DNA from: Flavobacteriaceae bacterium
Lineage (GTDB): Bacteria; Bacteroidota; Bacteroidia; Flavobacteriales; Flavobacteriaceae
Assembly: GCA_947377425.1 (NCBI GenBank)
Contig: CANCFZ010000034.1
Span: forward strand, 1 to 14,617
Reading direction: 5' to 3'
DNA length: 14,617 nucleotides
A model generated the notes under the pieces. The model searched no databases. It was not told where the DNA came from and worked only from the letters and a program-made list of their open reading frames with translations. Below are positions 7,772-14,390 of the stretch, in pieces (the first letter of the stretch is position 1; every line of letters starts with the position of its first letter). The translations under genes and the position numbers were made by a program.

Positions 7772-8608
7772 TTATAAATCACGCTTTTTCAAAAGGAAAT
7801 AGGAACCATAAACAAATATAGCTGTCCAAGCTAAAGCAATAGCAATAGCATACCAATGAACACTATAATCTTTTACATTATCAATTCCTACTTGGCTTCC
7901 AATTGCTTTAACTACTGATAAACGACTATAAGGTTCAACAAGTAAATTAGACATTGATTCAAGAGGAAAAAAATTATAAACAGCATCTACATTTGTACTT
8001 TTATTAAATACTTTATATTTTAAAATTCCAAACGATATCTTTTCAATAAAATACCATAGAATTAAAAATCCAAGTGCAAATGCAGAACGTCTAATTAATA
8101 TTCCTAAAAAAAGACAAAATGAAAAATAGCAAACCAATTTAATGAAATAGGCAAGAAGATAATCCATTTGTGAAAATACAATTCTAAATTCGGTATAGGT
8201 TGAAAATTTCAAACCCAATACTAATGAAACTAAAAAAACAAACGTTGTTGCTAATGCAGAAAAGAAAAGTACGGTAAGAAATTTCGATAAAATAAATTCT
8301 TTTTTACTCAATCCGTCTATGAGATTTTGTTTCAATGTGCCATAACTGTATTCGTTTGCCATCATAGAAACAATAATAATGGCAAGAAAAAAACTAATAT
8401 AATCAGCTATATAACTGTTAAAATGCCATATATAAGGAAAATTAAAAACACCTTGTTGTGATGCGTCAATGTGAAATGGACCAAAATCAAATTTTACGAT
8501 TGCCAATAAGGTCAGTAAACTCAATAATCCAAAATAGGTAATTGTTAAAACTCTACTGGCTTTGTTTTTCCAGATTTTTTGTAATTCTATAGATAGTAAT
8601 CGTTTCAT
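7772..8608 (-). CDS. ABC-2 type transporter permease
   Basis: 278 residues with about six hydrophobic helices: ~20-40, ~65-85, ~110-132, ~145-170, ~172-190 and ~252-272. The N-terminus (MKRLLSIELQKIWKNKASRVL) and the segment MMANEYSYGTLKQNLIDGLSKKEFILSKF (around 82-110) are typical of ABC-2 permeases of the BcrB/NatB kind, where an E.+..GT.+..L.... motif forms the coupling helix facing the ATPase. The chain ends in a charged KKRDL tail. It follows the ATPase gene by 19 nt on the same strand and is the membrane half of that exporter. The substrate is unknown; lipid, peptide-antibiotic or ion export are all possible for this class. No terminator is visible before the T9SS cargo gene 69 nt downstream, so read-through into it is possible. 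Confidence 0.88.
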   Translation of the reverse strand: MKRLLSIELQKIWKNKASRVLTITYFGLLSLLTLLAIVKFDFGPFHIDASQQGVFNFPYIWHFNSYIADYISFFLAIIIVSMMANEYSYGTLKQNLIDGLSKKEFILSKFLTVLFFSALATTFVFLVSLVLGLKFSTYTEFRIVFSQMDYLLAYFIKLVCYFSFCLFLGILIRRSAFALGFLILWYFIEKISFGILKYKVFNKSTNVDAVYNFFPLESMSNLLVEPYSRLSVVKAIGSQVGIDNVKDYSVHWYAIAIALAWTAIFVYGSYFLLKKRDL

Positions 8609-8627
8609 TGTGATGTTGTAATTAGGA

Positions 8628-9521
8628 TTATTTACCGGTTAATTGTAAAAATTGTTCTTCTAAACTGCTTTTGCGTTTTGCCAAATGACTCAAATAAACT
8701 GAATTATCAGCCAAAAACTTGTTAAGTGAAGCAGAATCTATGTCTTGCTTAGAATAAATCAGTACTTTTCCTTCTTCTTCTTTTATTTTATCAATATTTG
8801 GAAATTGTTGTAAAACTATAATTAATGCTTTGTTGTCTTTGGCTTCAAGTTCAATGTATCCGTTTCCAGACGACATTCCTTCAACAGTACCAGAATATAA
8901 AATTTCGCCTTTTCGCAAAACTAAAACATGCGAACATACTTTTTCTACTTCGTCCAATAAGTGGGATGCCAATAAAATAGTGGTTCCTTGACTAGCAATT
9001 AATCGAATGATATCTCTAATTTGATGAATTCCTTGTGGATCTAAACCATTAGTTGGTTCGTCTAAAATTAGTATTTCTGGGTCGTTCAATAGGGCAGAAG
9101 CAATTGCCAAACGCTGTTTCATTCCCAACGAAAACGTATTGAATTTACTATCTTTTCGTTCCATTAAACCTACAACTTCTAGTTTTTCTTGAACTTTGGT
9201 GTAAGGAATTCCTTTTATTTTGCAAACTAATTCTAAGTTTTCCTTAGCCGTCATGTAGGGATAAAAATTTGGGCGTTCAATAATCGCACCTACTTTTTTC
9301 AAAGCTTCGTGGGTTTGCATTGTGCCACCAAACCAACTGTATTCTCCCGAAGTTTTATTCACAACGTTCAATACGATTCCTAAAGTAGTCGATTTACCGC
9401 TTCCATTCGGTCCGAGAATTCCGTAAACATTGCCTTTTTGAATTTCTAACGTAACGTCTTTAACAGCTTGTAATTTGCCATAACGTTTGTTGAGGTTTTT
9501 AATAGAAAGTATTGTTTCCAA
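8628..9521 (-). CDS. ABC transporter ATP-binding protein (BcrA/NatA-like), TTG start
   Basis: 297 residues with a complete nucleotide-binding domain: Walker A GPNGSGKST (37-45), signature FSLGMKQRLAIA (130-141), Walker B ILILDEPTNGLD (150-161) and the switch histidine at 187 (ASHLLDE). The Q-loop position carries Glu82 (IIERPNFYPYMTAKENL), which as I recall is usual in the BcrA-type branch. A C-terminal extension (~220-297) follows the core. The start is TTG at 9521. An in-frame stop lies at 9540-9542 with no ATG between, and the next in-frame ATG would remove Walker A, so TTG is the only sensible start. It energises the permease encoded 19 nt downstream. No Shine-Dalgarno or TAnnTTTG element is obvious upstream. 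Confidence 0.93.
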   Translation of the reverse strand: METILSIKNLNKRYGKLQAVKDVTLEIQKGNVYGILGPNGSGKSTTLGIVLNVVNKTSGEYSWFGGTMQTHEALKKVGAIIERPNFYPYMTAKENLELVCKIKGIPYTKVQEKLEVVGLMERKDSKFNTFSLGMKQRLAIASALLNDPEILILDEPTNGLDPQGIHQIRDIIRLIASQGTTILLASHLLDEVEKVCSHVLVLRKGEILYSGTVEGMSSGNGYIELEAKDNKALIIVLQQFPNIDKIKEEEGKVLIYSKQDIDSASLNKFLADNSVYLSHLAKRKSSLEEQFLQLTGK

Positions 9522-9584
9522 GATGTTATATTGTTTGGTTTAACAGTAAGACGAACGAGTTTGAGATTTGTTACTGACATAAAC

Positions 9585-9618
9585 TAAAAATCCCCAATTG
9601 AATGAACAATTGAGGATT
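9585..9618 (-). terminator. Intrinsic terminator downstream of tpiA
   Basis: On the minus strand AATCCTCAATTG (9618-9607) pairs over 12 positions with CAATTGGGGATT (9600-9589), with one G-T wobble and a 6-nt loop. The descending arm runs straight into TTTTT. It begins 22 nt after the tpiA stop codon and separates that cluster from the ABC transporter genes. On the plus strand no T-run follows, so it is one-directional. Confidence 0.85.
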
Positions 9619-9640
9619 CTAAATTATCTTAAGAACAAGA

Positions 9641-10396
9641 TTATCTAATTCCGTTTATAATTCCAATAAAATCATCTGCTTTTAAGGCTGCACCACCAAT
9701 TAGTCCACCATCAACATCTGGTTTTCCAAAAATTTCTTTTGCATTATCTGGTTTTACACTTCCGCCATAAAGAATAGAAACATCTTCGGCAACATCGCTT
9801 CCAAAACGAGTACGAACAGTTTCTCTAATGAATTCATGCATTTCTTGAGCTTGATCTGGTGAAGCAGTTTCGCCAGTTCCAATTGCCCAAACTGGCTCGT
9901 AAGCCAAAATGATATTTTCCCAAGATTCATTACTAATATGAAACAATCCATCACGTAATTGGTTTTCAACTACATTAAAATGTTGCTTGTCTTGACGGTC
10001 TTTCAATTCTTCTCCAAAACAAAAAATTACTGTCATATTGTGTTTTAAAGCAGTATCTACTTTAAATGCCAATTGTGCATCGGTTTCACCAAAATACGCT
10101 CTTCTTTCAGAATGACCTAAGATTACAGTATTCACGCCAATACTTTGCAACATATCTGCTGAAATTTCGCCTGTATAAGCGCCGTTTTCTGCATGATGCA
10201 TATTTTGTGCAGCAATAGTAATAGTAGTAAATTCTGCATGATCAGCAGCTGATGCTAAGTTTACAAAAGTTGGAGCGACAATAATTTGTGCTTCCAAATC
10301 ATTAGGTAATTTAGCAATTAAATCGTTCAATAAATCTTCAGTTTCTTCGGCGTTTTTATTCATTTTCCAGTTACCGGCAACAATATTTTTTCTCAT
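9641..10396 (-). CDS. tpiA: Triose-phosphate isomerase
   Basis: Interconverts dihydroxyacetone phosphate and glyceraldehyde 3-phosphate in glycolysis and gluconeogenesis, in the cytoplasm. 251 residues, the normal length. All catalytic elements are present: Asn9 and Lys11 (GNWKMNK), His95 (ILGHSERR), Glu167 (AYEPVWAIGTG, which also opens the flexible loop 6), and the phosphate-binding YGGSVKPDN (210-218) and GLIGGAAL (231-238). The ATG shares one base with the TAA of the upstream thioredoxin-like gene (TAATG), so translation of the two is probably coupled. An intrinsic terminator follows. Confidence 0.98.
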   Translation of the reverse strand: MRKNIVAGNWKMNKNAEETEDLLNDLIAKLPNDLEAQIIVAPTFVNLASAADHAEFTTITIAAQNMHHAENGAYTGEISADMLQSIGVNTVILGHSERRAYFGETDAQLAFKVDTALKHNMTVIFCFGEELKDRQDKQHFNVVENQLRDGLFHISNESWENIILAYEPVWAIGTGETASPDQAQEMHEFIRETVRTRFGSDVAEDVSILYGGSVKPDNAKEIFGKPDVDGGLIGGAALKADDFIGIINGIR

Positions 10397-10899
10397 TATT
10401 CTAGTGTTTTTAAAGTAGCATTAATTTTATCAAATTCAGTTTCAATAGCGCGATACAATTCAACCTCACCTTTTTTATTGATGATTATGTATCTTGGAAT
10501 CCAATCTAAATCTATCGATTTTCCAAAAGCACCTTTCATACCTTCAGTATCATTTACCCAGTAGTGTTCGCCTTTTAAATCGTGTTTTGCTATTCCAGCT
10601 TTCCATTTGTCAAACGTTTTGTCCATTGAAACAAATAGGTAAACAACATTTGGATTATTGGCTTGCAATTCTTTTACTTTTGGCATCGCACCAACGCAAT
10701 CACCACACCACGAAGCCCAAACTTCTAGAACAATGGTTTTGCCTTTGTACTTTTCGAGAACATCCTTAAATTTCACTTCTTTACCTTCTATATCAGTCAG
10801 TTTTTCAGATTGACTTTTCTTCGAGAAAGACTTTGTTTGTGCGTTAGAACATGATATTGATGTAATAACAATTGCAAATAATAGTAGTATTTTATTCAT
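10396..10899 (-). CDS. TlpA-like extracytoplasmic thioredoxin-fold protein
   Basis: 167 residues. The N-terminus MNKILLLFAIVITSISCSNAQ is an export signal. Cys17 in SISC could be a lipidated cysteine, though Ser at -3 is not ideal, and cleavage near SNAQ by signal peptidase I is the alternative. The mature part is a thioredoxin fold of the TlpA/ResA/AhpC-TSA kind, with active site WASWCGDC (Cys65, Cys68), the cis-Pro loop at Pro135 (DWIPRYI), and the KGEVELY strand after it. The likely role is thiol-disulfide exchange in the periplasm; the substrate is unknown. It lies just upstream of tpiA with a 1-nt stop/start overlap, and has its own possible TAACTTTG promoter element 14 nt before the ATG. 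Confidence 0.92.
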   Translation of the reverse strand: MNKILLLFAIVITSISCSNAQTKSFSKKSQSEKLTDIEGKEVKFKDVLEKYKGKTIVLEVWASWCGDCVGAMPKVKELQANNPNVVYLFVSMDKTFDKWKAGIAKHDLKGEHYWVNDTEGMKGAFGKSIDLDWIPRYIIINKKGEVELYRAIETEFDKINATLKTLE

Positions 10900-10913
10900 G
10901 ATTTTATTTTTAA

Positions 10914-10921
10914 CAAAGTTA
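10914..10921 (-). promoter_or_regulatory. Possible -7 element (TAACTTTG) upstream of the TlpA-like gene
   Basis: The minus strand reads TAACTTTG, an exact TAnnTTTG match, ending 14 nt before the ATG at 10899 and in the 28-nt gap after the 75-residue gene. No -33 TTG at the expected spacing is seen. It would allow TlpA-tpiA to be transcribed apart from the upstream genes. Confidence 0.4.
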
Positions 10922-10927
10922 AGTAAT

Positions 10928-11155
10928 TTAATTATTTGTTGGTTTATGAAAACGATAAATCCATTTTATTAATAAAGCAAAATTTACTACAACAGCCAAA
11001 ACACCAATCGTTGGATATAATGGTAAATCCATAAATTTCAGATGGCTTTTGATCGTTATCAAGTAAATGCCAATCTTAATAAAAACAATACAAATGAAGA
11101 TATTGTAAATGGATTTGGCTTTTTCTTTAACTAGTATTTTAAATCGATTAATCAA
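10928..11155 (-). CDS. Small two-helix membrane protein, 75 aa, TTG start
   Basis: I do not recognise the family. The ORF opens with TTG at 11155, immediately after and in frame with the TAA stop of the MauE-thioredoxin gene (TAATTG), so no start further upstream is possible. The only internal ATG (residue 42) would remove the first helix. The product has a basic N-terminus (about 1-14, KILVKEKAKS), a hydrophobic helix at ~16-34, a short loop with KSHLKF and PLYPTIG, a second helix at ~49-66, and a basic tail (YRFHKPTNN). The Lys/Arg distribution suggests both termini face the cytoplasm. It sits between two predicted thioredoxin-fold genes, so a link to membrane redox chemistry is possible, but it has only one cysteine and no CxxC. 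Stop-codon read-through from the preceding gene is a less likely alternative. Confidence 0.68.
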   Translation of the reverse strand: MINRFKILVKEKAKSIYNIFICIVFIKIGIYLITIKSHLKFMDLPLYPTIGVLAVVVNFALLIKWIYRFHKPTNN

Positions 11156-12259
11156 TTATTTTTTTAATTCAGAATAGGATTTATGTAAATAGACATCCAA
11201 ATCTGCACCGTTAAATTTGTTGTCTTTAATGCCGTCATAATATTTTATTTCATTACCGTTCCAAAAATATTTCACGCCCGGAGTATCTCTATTTTTACCA
11301 AGAATGTTCCAAAACGGAATGATTTCAATGATTTTGTAGGGATAATTTGCTCCAGCTTCTTTAAAAAAATCCGGAATTAAATCAGCTTCTTCATTCATAA
11401 AAAGAACAGAAAGTGGCGGTAAACTAGCATCTTTTTTTCTCATTTCAGTTAATTCTTTCGCGGCTGCTCTACAATGGTCGCATCCTGGAACAAAATAACA
11501 AAGTATCTTTTTACCTTTATCAATATTCGGAAAATAAATGGCATTACCCGATTTTATTTTCTTAGGTTCATTGGTGTTTTCTACTGCTACTTTTTTTACA
11601 GAATCTTTTTTGATTTCTGCAATAGGAGTTTCCTTTTTTAAAGAATCAATAGGTGTAATTGTTTCAGAAATAGTATCTTGTGGAGTTTCCATAATTGGAG
11701 AAACTGTAAAATTTGAAACTGGTGGCTGAATTGGAGCCAACATAAAAATCCATAAAATAGTAGCAAAAAGCACCGTTGTTAATACCCAAAAGTTTCCGTT
11801 TTTAGAATCTTTTGGTAACAAATAATATAAATAAGCAAGCATTGCAATTGCTACAATATTTTTGATAATCGCCTCAATTGGAGTCATTGGAAGCAATTCA
11901 CCAAAGCAACCACAATTTCCAGAATTTCCTCCACTTAAAAAAGTCACGTAAGTTAAATGTCCTATAAATACTGCTAACATTAGAATAGTTACTGGAATAA
12001 GAAACTTTTTCAGCCAATTTTTCTGCAATAACAATAATCCTAATGCTAATTCAATTCCGATAAGTGTTCTTGAAAAGTAAGGCGCAAAACCTTCTGAAAA
12101 TCCCATTGGATAAAGCTGTTTCACTTCAAATGTTGAAATAGCAAAATAAGGAGAATCTAATAAATGACCTTTTGAAAGTTTTGCTACAGCCGAAAGTATG
12201 AATAAAGATGAAACGATAATTCTTAAAGTCCAAGCGATGTATGATTTTTTAGTTTCCAT
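11156..12259 (-). CDS. MauE/DoxX-type membrane protein fused to a C-terminal thioredoxin-like domain
   Basis: 367 residues in two parts. Residues 1-175 hold about five membrane helices (~10-27, ~64-80, ~87-107, ~128-148, ~157-175) of the MauE/DoxX kind, with the typical NCGCFGELLPMTPIEA motif (Cys116, Cys118) after helix 3. A Pro/Thr/Lys-rich linker (~178-238) leads to a thioredoxin-like domain: strand KKILCYFVPGCDHC with CxxC at Cys260/Cys263, then a helix (RAAAKELTEM), strand LSVLFMNEE, and the predicted cis-Pro at 327 (DTPGVKYFWNGNEI). MauE proteins are thought to help disulfide formation or handling in exported proteins. A membrane cysteine pair feeding a tethered thioredoxin domain, as in DsbD- or VKOR-like systems, is a reasonable inference here. 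The gene is followed without gap by the 75-residue membrane protein gene, then TlpA and tpiA. Start: first ATG, 14 nt after a TATATTTG element. Confidence 0.88.
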   Translation of the reverse strand: METKKSYIAWTLRIIVSSLFILSAVAKLSKGHLLDSPYFAISTFEVKQLYPMGFSEGFAPYFSRTLIGIELALGLLLLQKNWLKKFLIPVTILMLAVFIGHLTYVTFLSGGNSGNCGCFGELLPMTPIEAIIKNIVAIAMLAYLYYLLPKDSKNGNFWVLTTVLFATILWIFMLAPIQPPVSNFTVSPIMETPQDTISETITPIDSLKKETPIAEIKKDSVKKVAVENTNEPKKIKSGNAIYFPNIDKGKKILCYFVPGCDHCRAAAKELTEMRKKDASLPPLSVLFMNEEADLIPDFFKEAGANYPYKIIEIIPFWNILGKNRDTPGVKYFWNGNEIKYYDGIKDNKFNGADLDVYLHKSYSELKK

Positions 12260-12273
12260 AAAATTTGTTTTTA

Positions 12274-12281
12274 CAAATATA
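12274..12281 (-). promoter_or_regulatory. Possible -7 element (TATATTTG) upstream of the MauE-thioredoxin gene
   Basis: The minus strand reads TATATTTG, an exact TAnnTTTG match, ending 14 nt before the ATG at 12259 and within the 56-nt gap after the DUF1599 gene. No TTG -33 element is visible at the usual distance. It has the same spacing to its start codon as the element before the TlpA-like gene. Confidence 0.45.
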
Positions 12282-12315
12282 AAAAGGCTTTTTATTTTGA
12301 GTTGTTAACGAATTG

Positions 12316-12858
12316 TTATTGTCCGAATTTCATCAATATTAAGGCAAAAACAGAGTAATTAATCATGTCTTGATAATTTGCATCAATACCTTCAGACACT
12401 AATGTTTTTCCTTTGTTATCTTCAATTTGTTTTACACGAAGTAACTTTTGAAGAATCAAATCGGTTAACGAACTTACACGCATTTCGCGCCAAGCTTCAC
12501 CATAATCATGGTTTTTGTTTTCCATTAATTCTTTGGTTACTGCAATTTTTTCATCATAAAATTTTATTGATTGTTCTGTATTCAAATCAGGTTGATCAAC
12601 AACGCCTAGCTCCAACTGAATCAATGCCATAATACAATAATTGATGATTCCTATAAATTCGCCAGTTTCGTCTTCATCAACTTTTCTAACTTCATTTTCT
12701 TGCAAACTTCTAATGCGTTGTGCTTTAATAAAAATTTGATCGGTTAGCGATGGCAAACGTAAAATGCGCCATGCACTTCCATAATCGGTCATTTTTTTAC
12801 TAAATAAATCACGGCAAATGCCAATTACTTTGTCGTATTCTTGTGAAGTATTCTTCAT
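12316..12858 (-). CDS. DUF1599 family protein with two tandem copies of the domain
   Basis: 180 residues from the ATG at 12858. The frame is open to a TTG at 12888, but that adds only ten residues (MNKIHTKIPL if used) and overlaps a promoter-like element, so the ATG is preferred. The protein is a clear internal duplication: residues ~8-85 (YDKVIGICRDLF...DYGSAWR..RLPSLTDQI..KAQRIR..) align with ~101-179 (YDEKIAVTKELM...DYGEAWREMRVSSLTDLILQKLLRVK..), an offset of 93. Each copy is mainly helical with a KxxDYGxAWRxxRxxSLTDxI core and an INYxxxALI helix near its end. This matches DUF1599, whose biochemical role I do not know to be established. No signal peptide, so cytoplasmic. It lies divergent to folP and 56 nt upstream of the MauE-thioredoxin gene. 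Confidence 0.88.
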   Translation of the reverse strand: MKNTSQEYDKVIGICRDLFSKKMTDYGSAWRILRLPSLTDQIFIKAQRIRSLQENEVRKVDEDETGEFIGIINYCIMALIQLELGVVDQPDLNTEQSIKFYDEKIAVTKELMENKNHDYGEAWREMRVSSLTDLILQKLLRVKQIEDNKGKTLVSEGIDANYQDMINYSVFALILMKFGQ

Positions 12859-12872
12859 TAATGGTATCTTTG
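12841..12872 (+). promoter_or_regulatory. Probable folP promoter (TTG - 21 nt - TATCTTTG)
   Basis: On the plus strand TTG (12841-12843) lies 21 nt upstream of TATCTTTG (12865-12872). This is the Bacteroidota -33/-7 arrangement with an exact -7 box and spacing at the upper end of normal. A leader of roughly 60-65 nt would precede the folP ATG. The -33 part lies within the first codons of the divergent DUF1599 gene. Confidence 0.55.
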
Positions 12873-12885
12873 TGTGAATTTTGTT

Positions 12886-12913
12886 CAAAAGTAAAAAAAT
12901 AAGAACAAAGATA
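12886..12913 (-). promoter_or_regulatory. Candidate DUF1599 promoter elements (TACTTTTG and TATCTTTG)
   Basis: Two exact TAnnTTTG matches lie on the minus strand upstream of the DUF1599 ATG: TACTTTTG (12893-12886) ends 27 nt before it, and TATCTTTG (12913-12906) ends 47 nt before it. Neither has a clear TTG at the usual -33 distance, so which one is used cannot be told. Both overlap the leader region of folP on the other strand. Confidence 0.42.
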
Positions 12914-12942
12914 ATAGAGAAAAGAATAAAGATTTTAAATTA

Positions 12943-13764
12943 ATGACAATCAACTGCAACGGAAAACTTATTGATTTATCTTCGCCTAAAGTAATGGGAA
13001 TACTTAATGTAACGCCTAATTCTTTTTTTGACGGAGGAAAACATTCTGATGAAAAAGCAATTTTAACTCAAGTTGAAAAAATGCTTTTAGAAGGAGCAAC
13101 CTTCATAGATATTGGTGGTTATTCAAGCAAACCAAGTGCCAAATTTGTTTCGGAAGACGAAGAATTACAACGACTACTTCCTGTGGTTCAAAAAGTAGTT
13201 CAAGAATTTCCAGATGCAATTATTTCGATAGATACTTTTAGAAGTAAAGTAGCCAAAGAAACTATCGAAATTGGAGCAGCAATAATCAATGATATTTCGG
13301 CAGGAAATTTAGATGATAAAATGTTTCAAACAATCGCACAACTGCAAGTTCCATACATTATGATGCACATGAAAGGAACGCCACAAAACATGCAAACGCT
13401 CGCACAGTACGAAAATATTGTAAAAGAAATGGTGTTTTATTTTTCAGAAAAAGTAGCGCATGCTAGAAGTTTAGGAATTAACGATTTAATTATCGATCCA
13501 GGATTTGGATTTGCTAAAACAGTAGAACAAAATTTTGAAGTTTTAAGCAAATTGGAATTATTTCAAATGTTAGAATTGCCATTATTAACTGGAGTTTCTA
13601 GAAAATCAATGATATACAAAACTTTAGAAACAACAGCTGAATTTGCATTAAACGGAACTACTTCATTGAATACTATTTCATTACTTAAAGGCGCAAAAAT
13701 CTTGCGTGTTCACGATGTAAAAGAAGCCGTAGAATGTGTGAAATTATACAATCAATTAACATGA
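12943..13764 (+). CDS. folP: Dihydropteroate synthase
   Basis: Joins 6-hydroxymethyl-7,8-dihydropterin pyrophosphate to p-aminobenzoate to give dihydropteroate in folate synthesis; target of sulfonamides. 273 residues, usual length, TIM barrel. Signature blocks are complete: VMGILNVTPNSFFDGG (17-32, with Asn22 as the expected metal/diphosphate ligand), IDIGGYSSKPSA (55-66), SIDTFRSKVA (95-104, Asp97), INDISAG (115-121, Asn116), MMHMKGTPQNMQ (140-151), IIDPGFGFAKT (183-193, Asp185), TGVSRKSMI (216-224, Lys221) and RVHDVKEA (255-262). GGYSSKP replaces the GGESTRP of E. coli, a variant I recall as common in Bacteroidota. The ATG at 12943 has no Shine-Dalgarno sequence, normal for this phylum. 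The gene ends in an ATGA overlap with the lipoprotein gene downstream. Confidence 0.97.
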   Translation: MTINCNGKLIDLSSPKVMGILNVTPNSFFDGGKHSDEKAILTQVEKMLLEGATFIDIGGYSSKPSAKFVSEDEELQRLLPVVQKVVQEFPDAIISIDTFRSKVAKETIEIGAAIINDISAGNLDDKMFQTIAQLQVPYIMMHMKGTPQNMQTLAQYENIVKEMVFYFSEKVAHARSLGINDLIIDPGFGFAKTVEQNFEVLSKLELFQMLELPLLTGVSRKSMIYKTLETTAEFALNGTTSLNTISLLKGAKILRVHDVKEAVECVKLYNQLT

Positions 13765-14390
13765 AAAAATATTTAGGATTCATAGTAGCTTTAGTTTTAT
13801 TTTCTTGCGACGGCAAAAAAGAAATTGAACTCCCAAAAGCTGCTTCAACAATAGTTGCCGATGTGCAAGAACATTCACCAATTTACATATTTTTCAAAGT
13901 AGAAGGAAAAGATACTATTGCTGATGTAAACAGAAAAAATTCGATAGTATCAACCAATTGGATTTTCAATATTGATAAGCGTTTGCCACTTAAATTGATT
14001 GTTCCAGAAATCATAAAGTTACAAGCCAAAAAAGACGGAAGCATGCACAAAAACGAAGCTGACGAAAACTATTTTTCGTATGCGAATGATGTGAAGAAAA
14101 CTATGGCTTTTTTACCGTTTACAAAAGTGAAATATGTTATTGGAAAGCCTGTAAATAATGACATTTATTTTGGAGAAAATGATTATGTAAAATTTAATTC
14201 ACAAACTCTTAAAAAAACAGAATTACAAAATTATTTGAATAATTTAATGATTGAACACGAATATGAAATCCTAGTTTCGTTTGATAAAAAAATTAGTTTT
14301 GATGAATATATCAAGTGCAAAGTTTTTTTAAATAGTTTAAAAATTACTAAAAAAGGAATTACAATTTCTAATAAAGAATATCTTTACTAA
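13761..14390 (+). CDS. Putative lipoprotein translationally coupled to folP; unknown function
   Basis: 209 residues from the ATG at 13761, which overlaps the folP TGA (ATGA). A longer in-frame start at 13734 would bury the signal sequence, so it is rejected. The N-terminus MKKYLGFIVALVLFSC is a lipoprotein signal with lipobox LFSC (Cys16), followed by DGKKEIELP. The mature protein is mixed alpha/beta with no further membrane helix. Blocks worth noting are TNWIFNIDKRLPLKLIVPEI (~74-93), HKNEADENYFSYA (~104-116) and the C-terminal part ILVSFDKKISFDEYIKCKVFLNSL. The last recalls the 'ADK.v.Y..v...m..L' region of ExbD/TolR periplasmic domains, and the ELPKA block near the N-terminus is also ExbD-like. 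That is a weak, unaided resemblance. I recall similar proteins beside folP and rlmH in Flavobacteriaceae but no function. Likely on the periplasmic face of the outer membrane. Confidence 0.82.
   Translation: MKKYLGFIVALVLFSCDGKKEIELPKAASTIVADVQEHSPIYIFFKVEGKDTIADVNRKNSIVSTNWIFNIDKRLPLKLIVPEIIKLQAKKDGSMHKNEADENYFSYANDVKKTMAFLPFTKVKYVIGKPVNNDIYFGENDYVKFNSQTLKKTELQNYLNNLMIEHEYEILVSFDKKISFDEYIKCKVFLNSLKITKKGITISNKEYLY

Noticed and set aside
10494..10769. 91-codon plus-strand ORF opposite the TlpA-like gene
   Set aside because: It is antisense to the CxxC region of a clear thioredoxin-fold gene; no promoter or homology evidence.
12859..12888. Longer DUF1599 protein starting at TTG 12888
   Set aside because: A TTG start overlapping the TACTTTTG promoter-like box adds only ten residues outside the repeated domain; the ATG at 12858 begins just before the first domain copy.
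13734..13760. Lipoprotein start at the in-frame ATG 13734
   Set aside because: It would put nine extra residues before the lipoprotein signal and overlap folP by 31 nt; the ATG at 13761 gives a perfect signal and a standard ATGA overlap.
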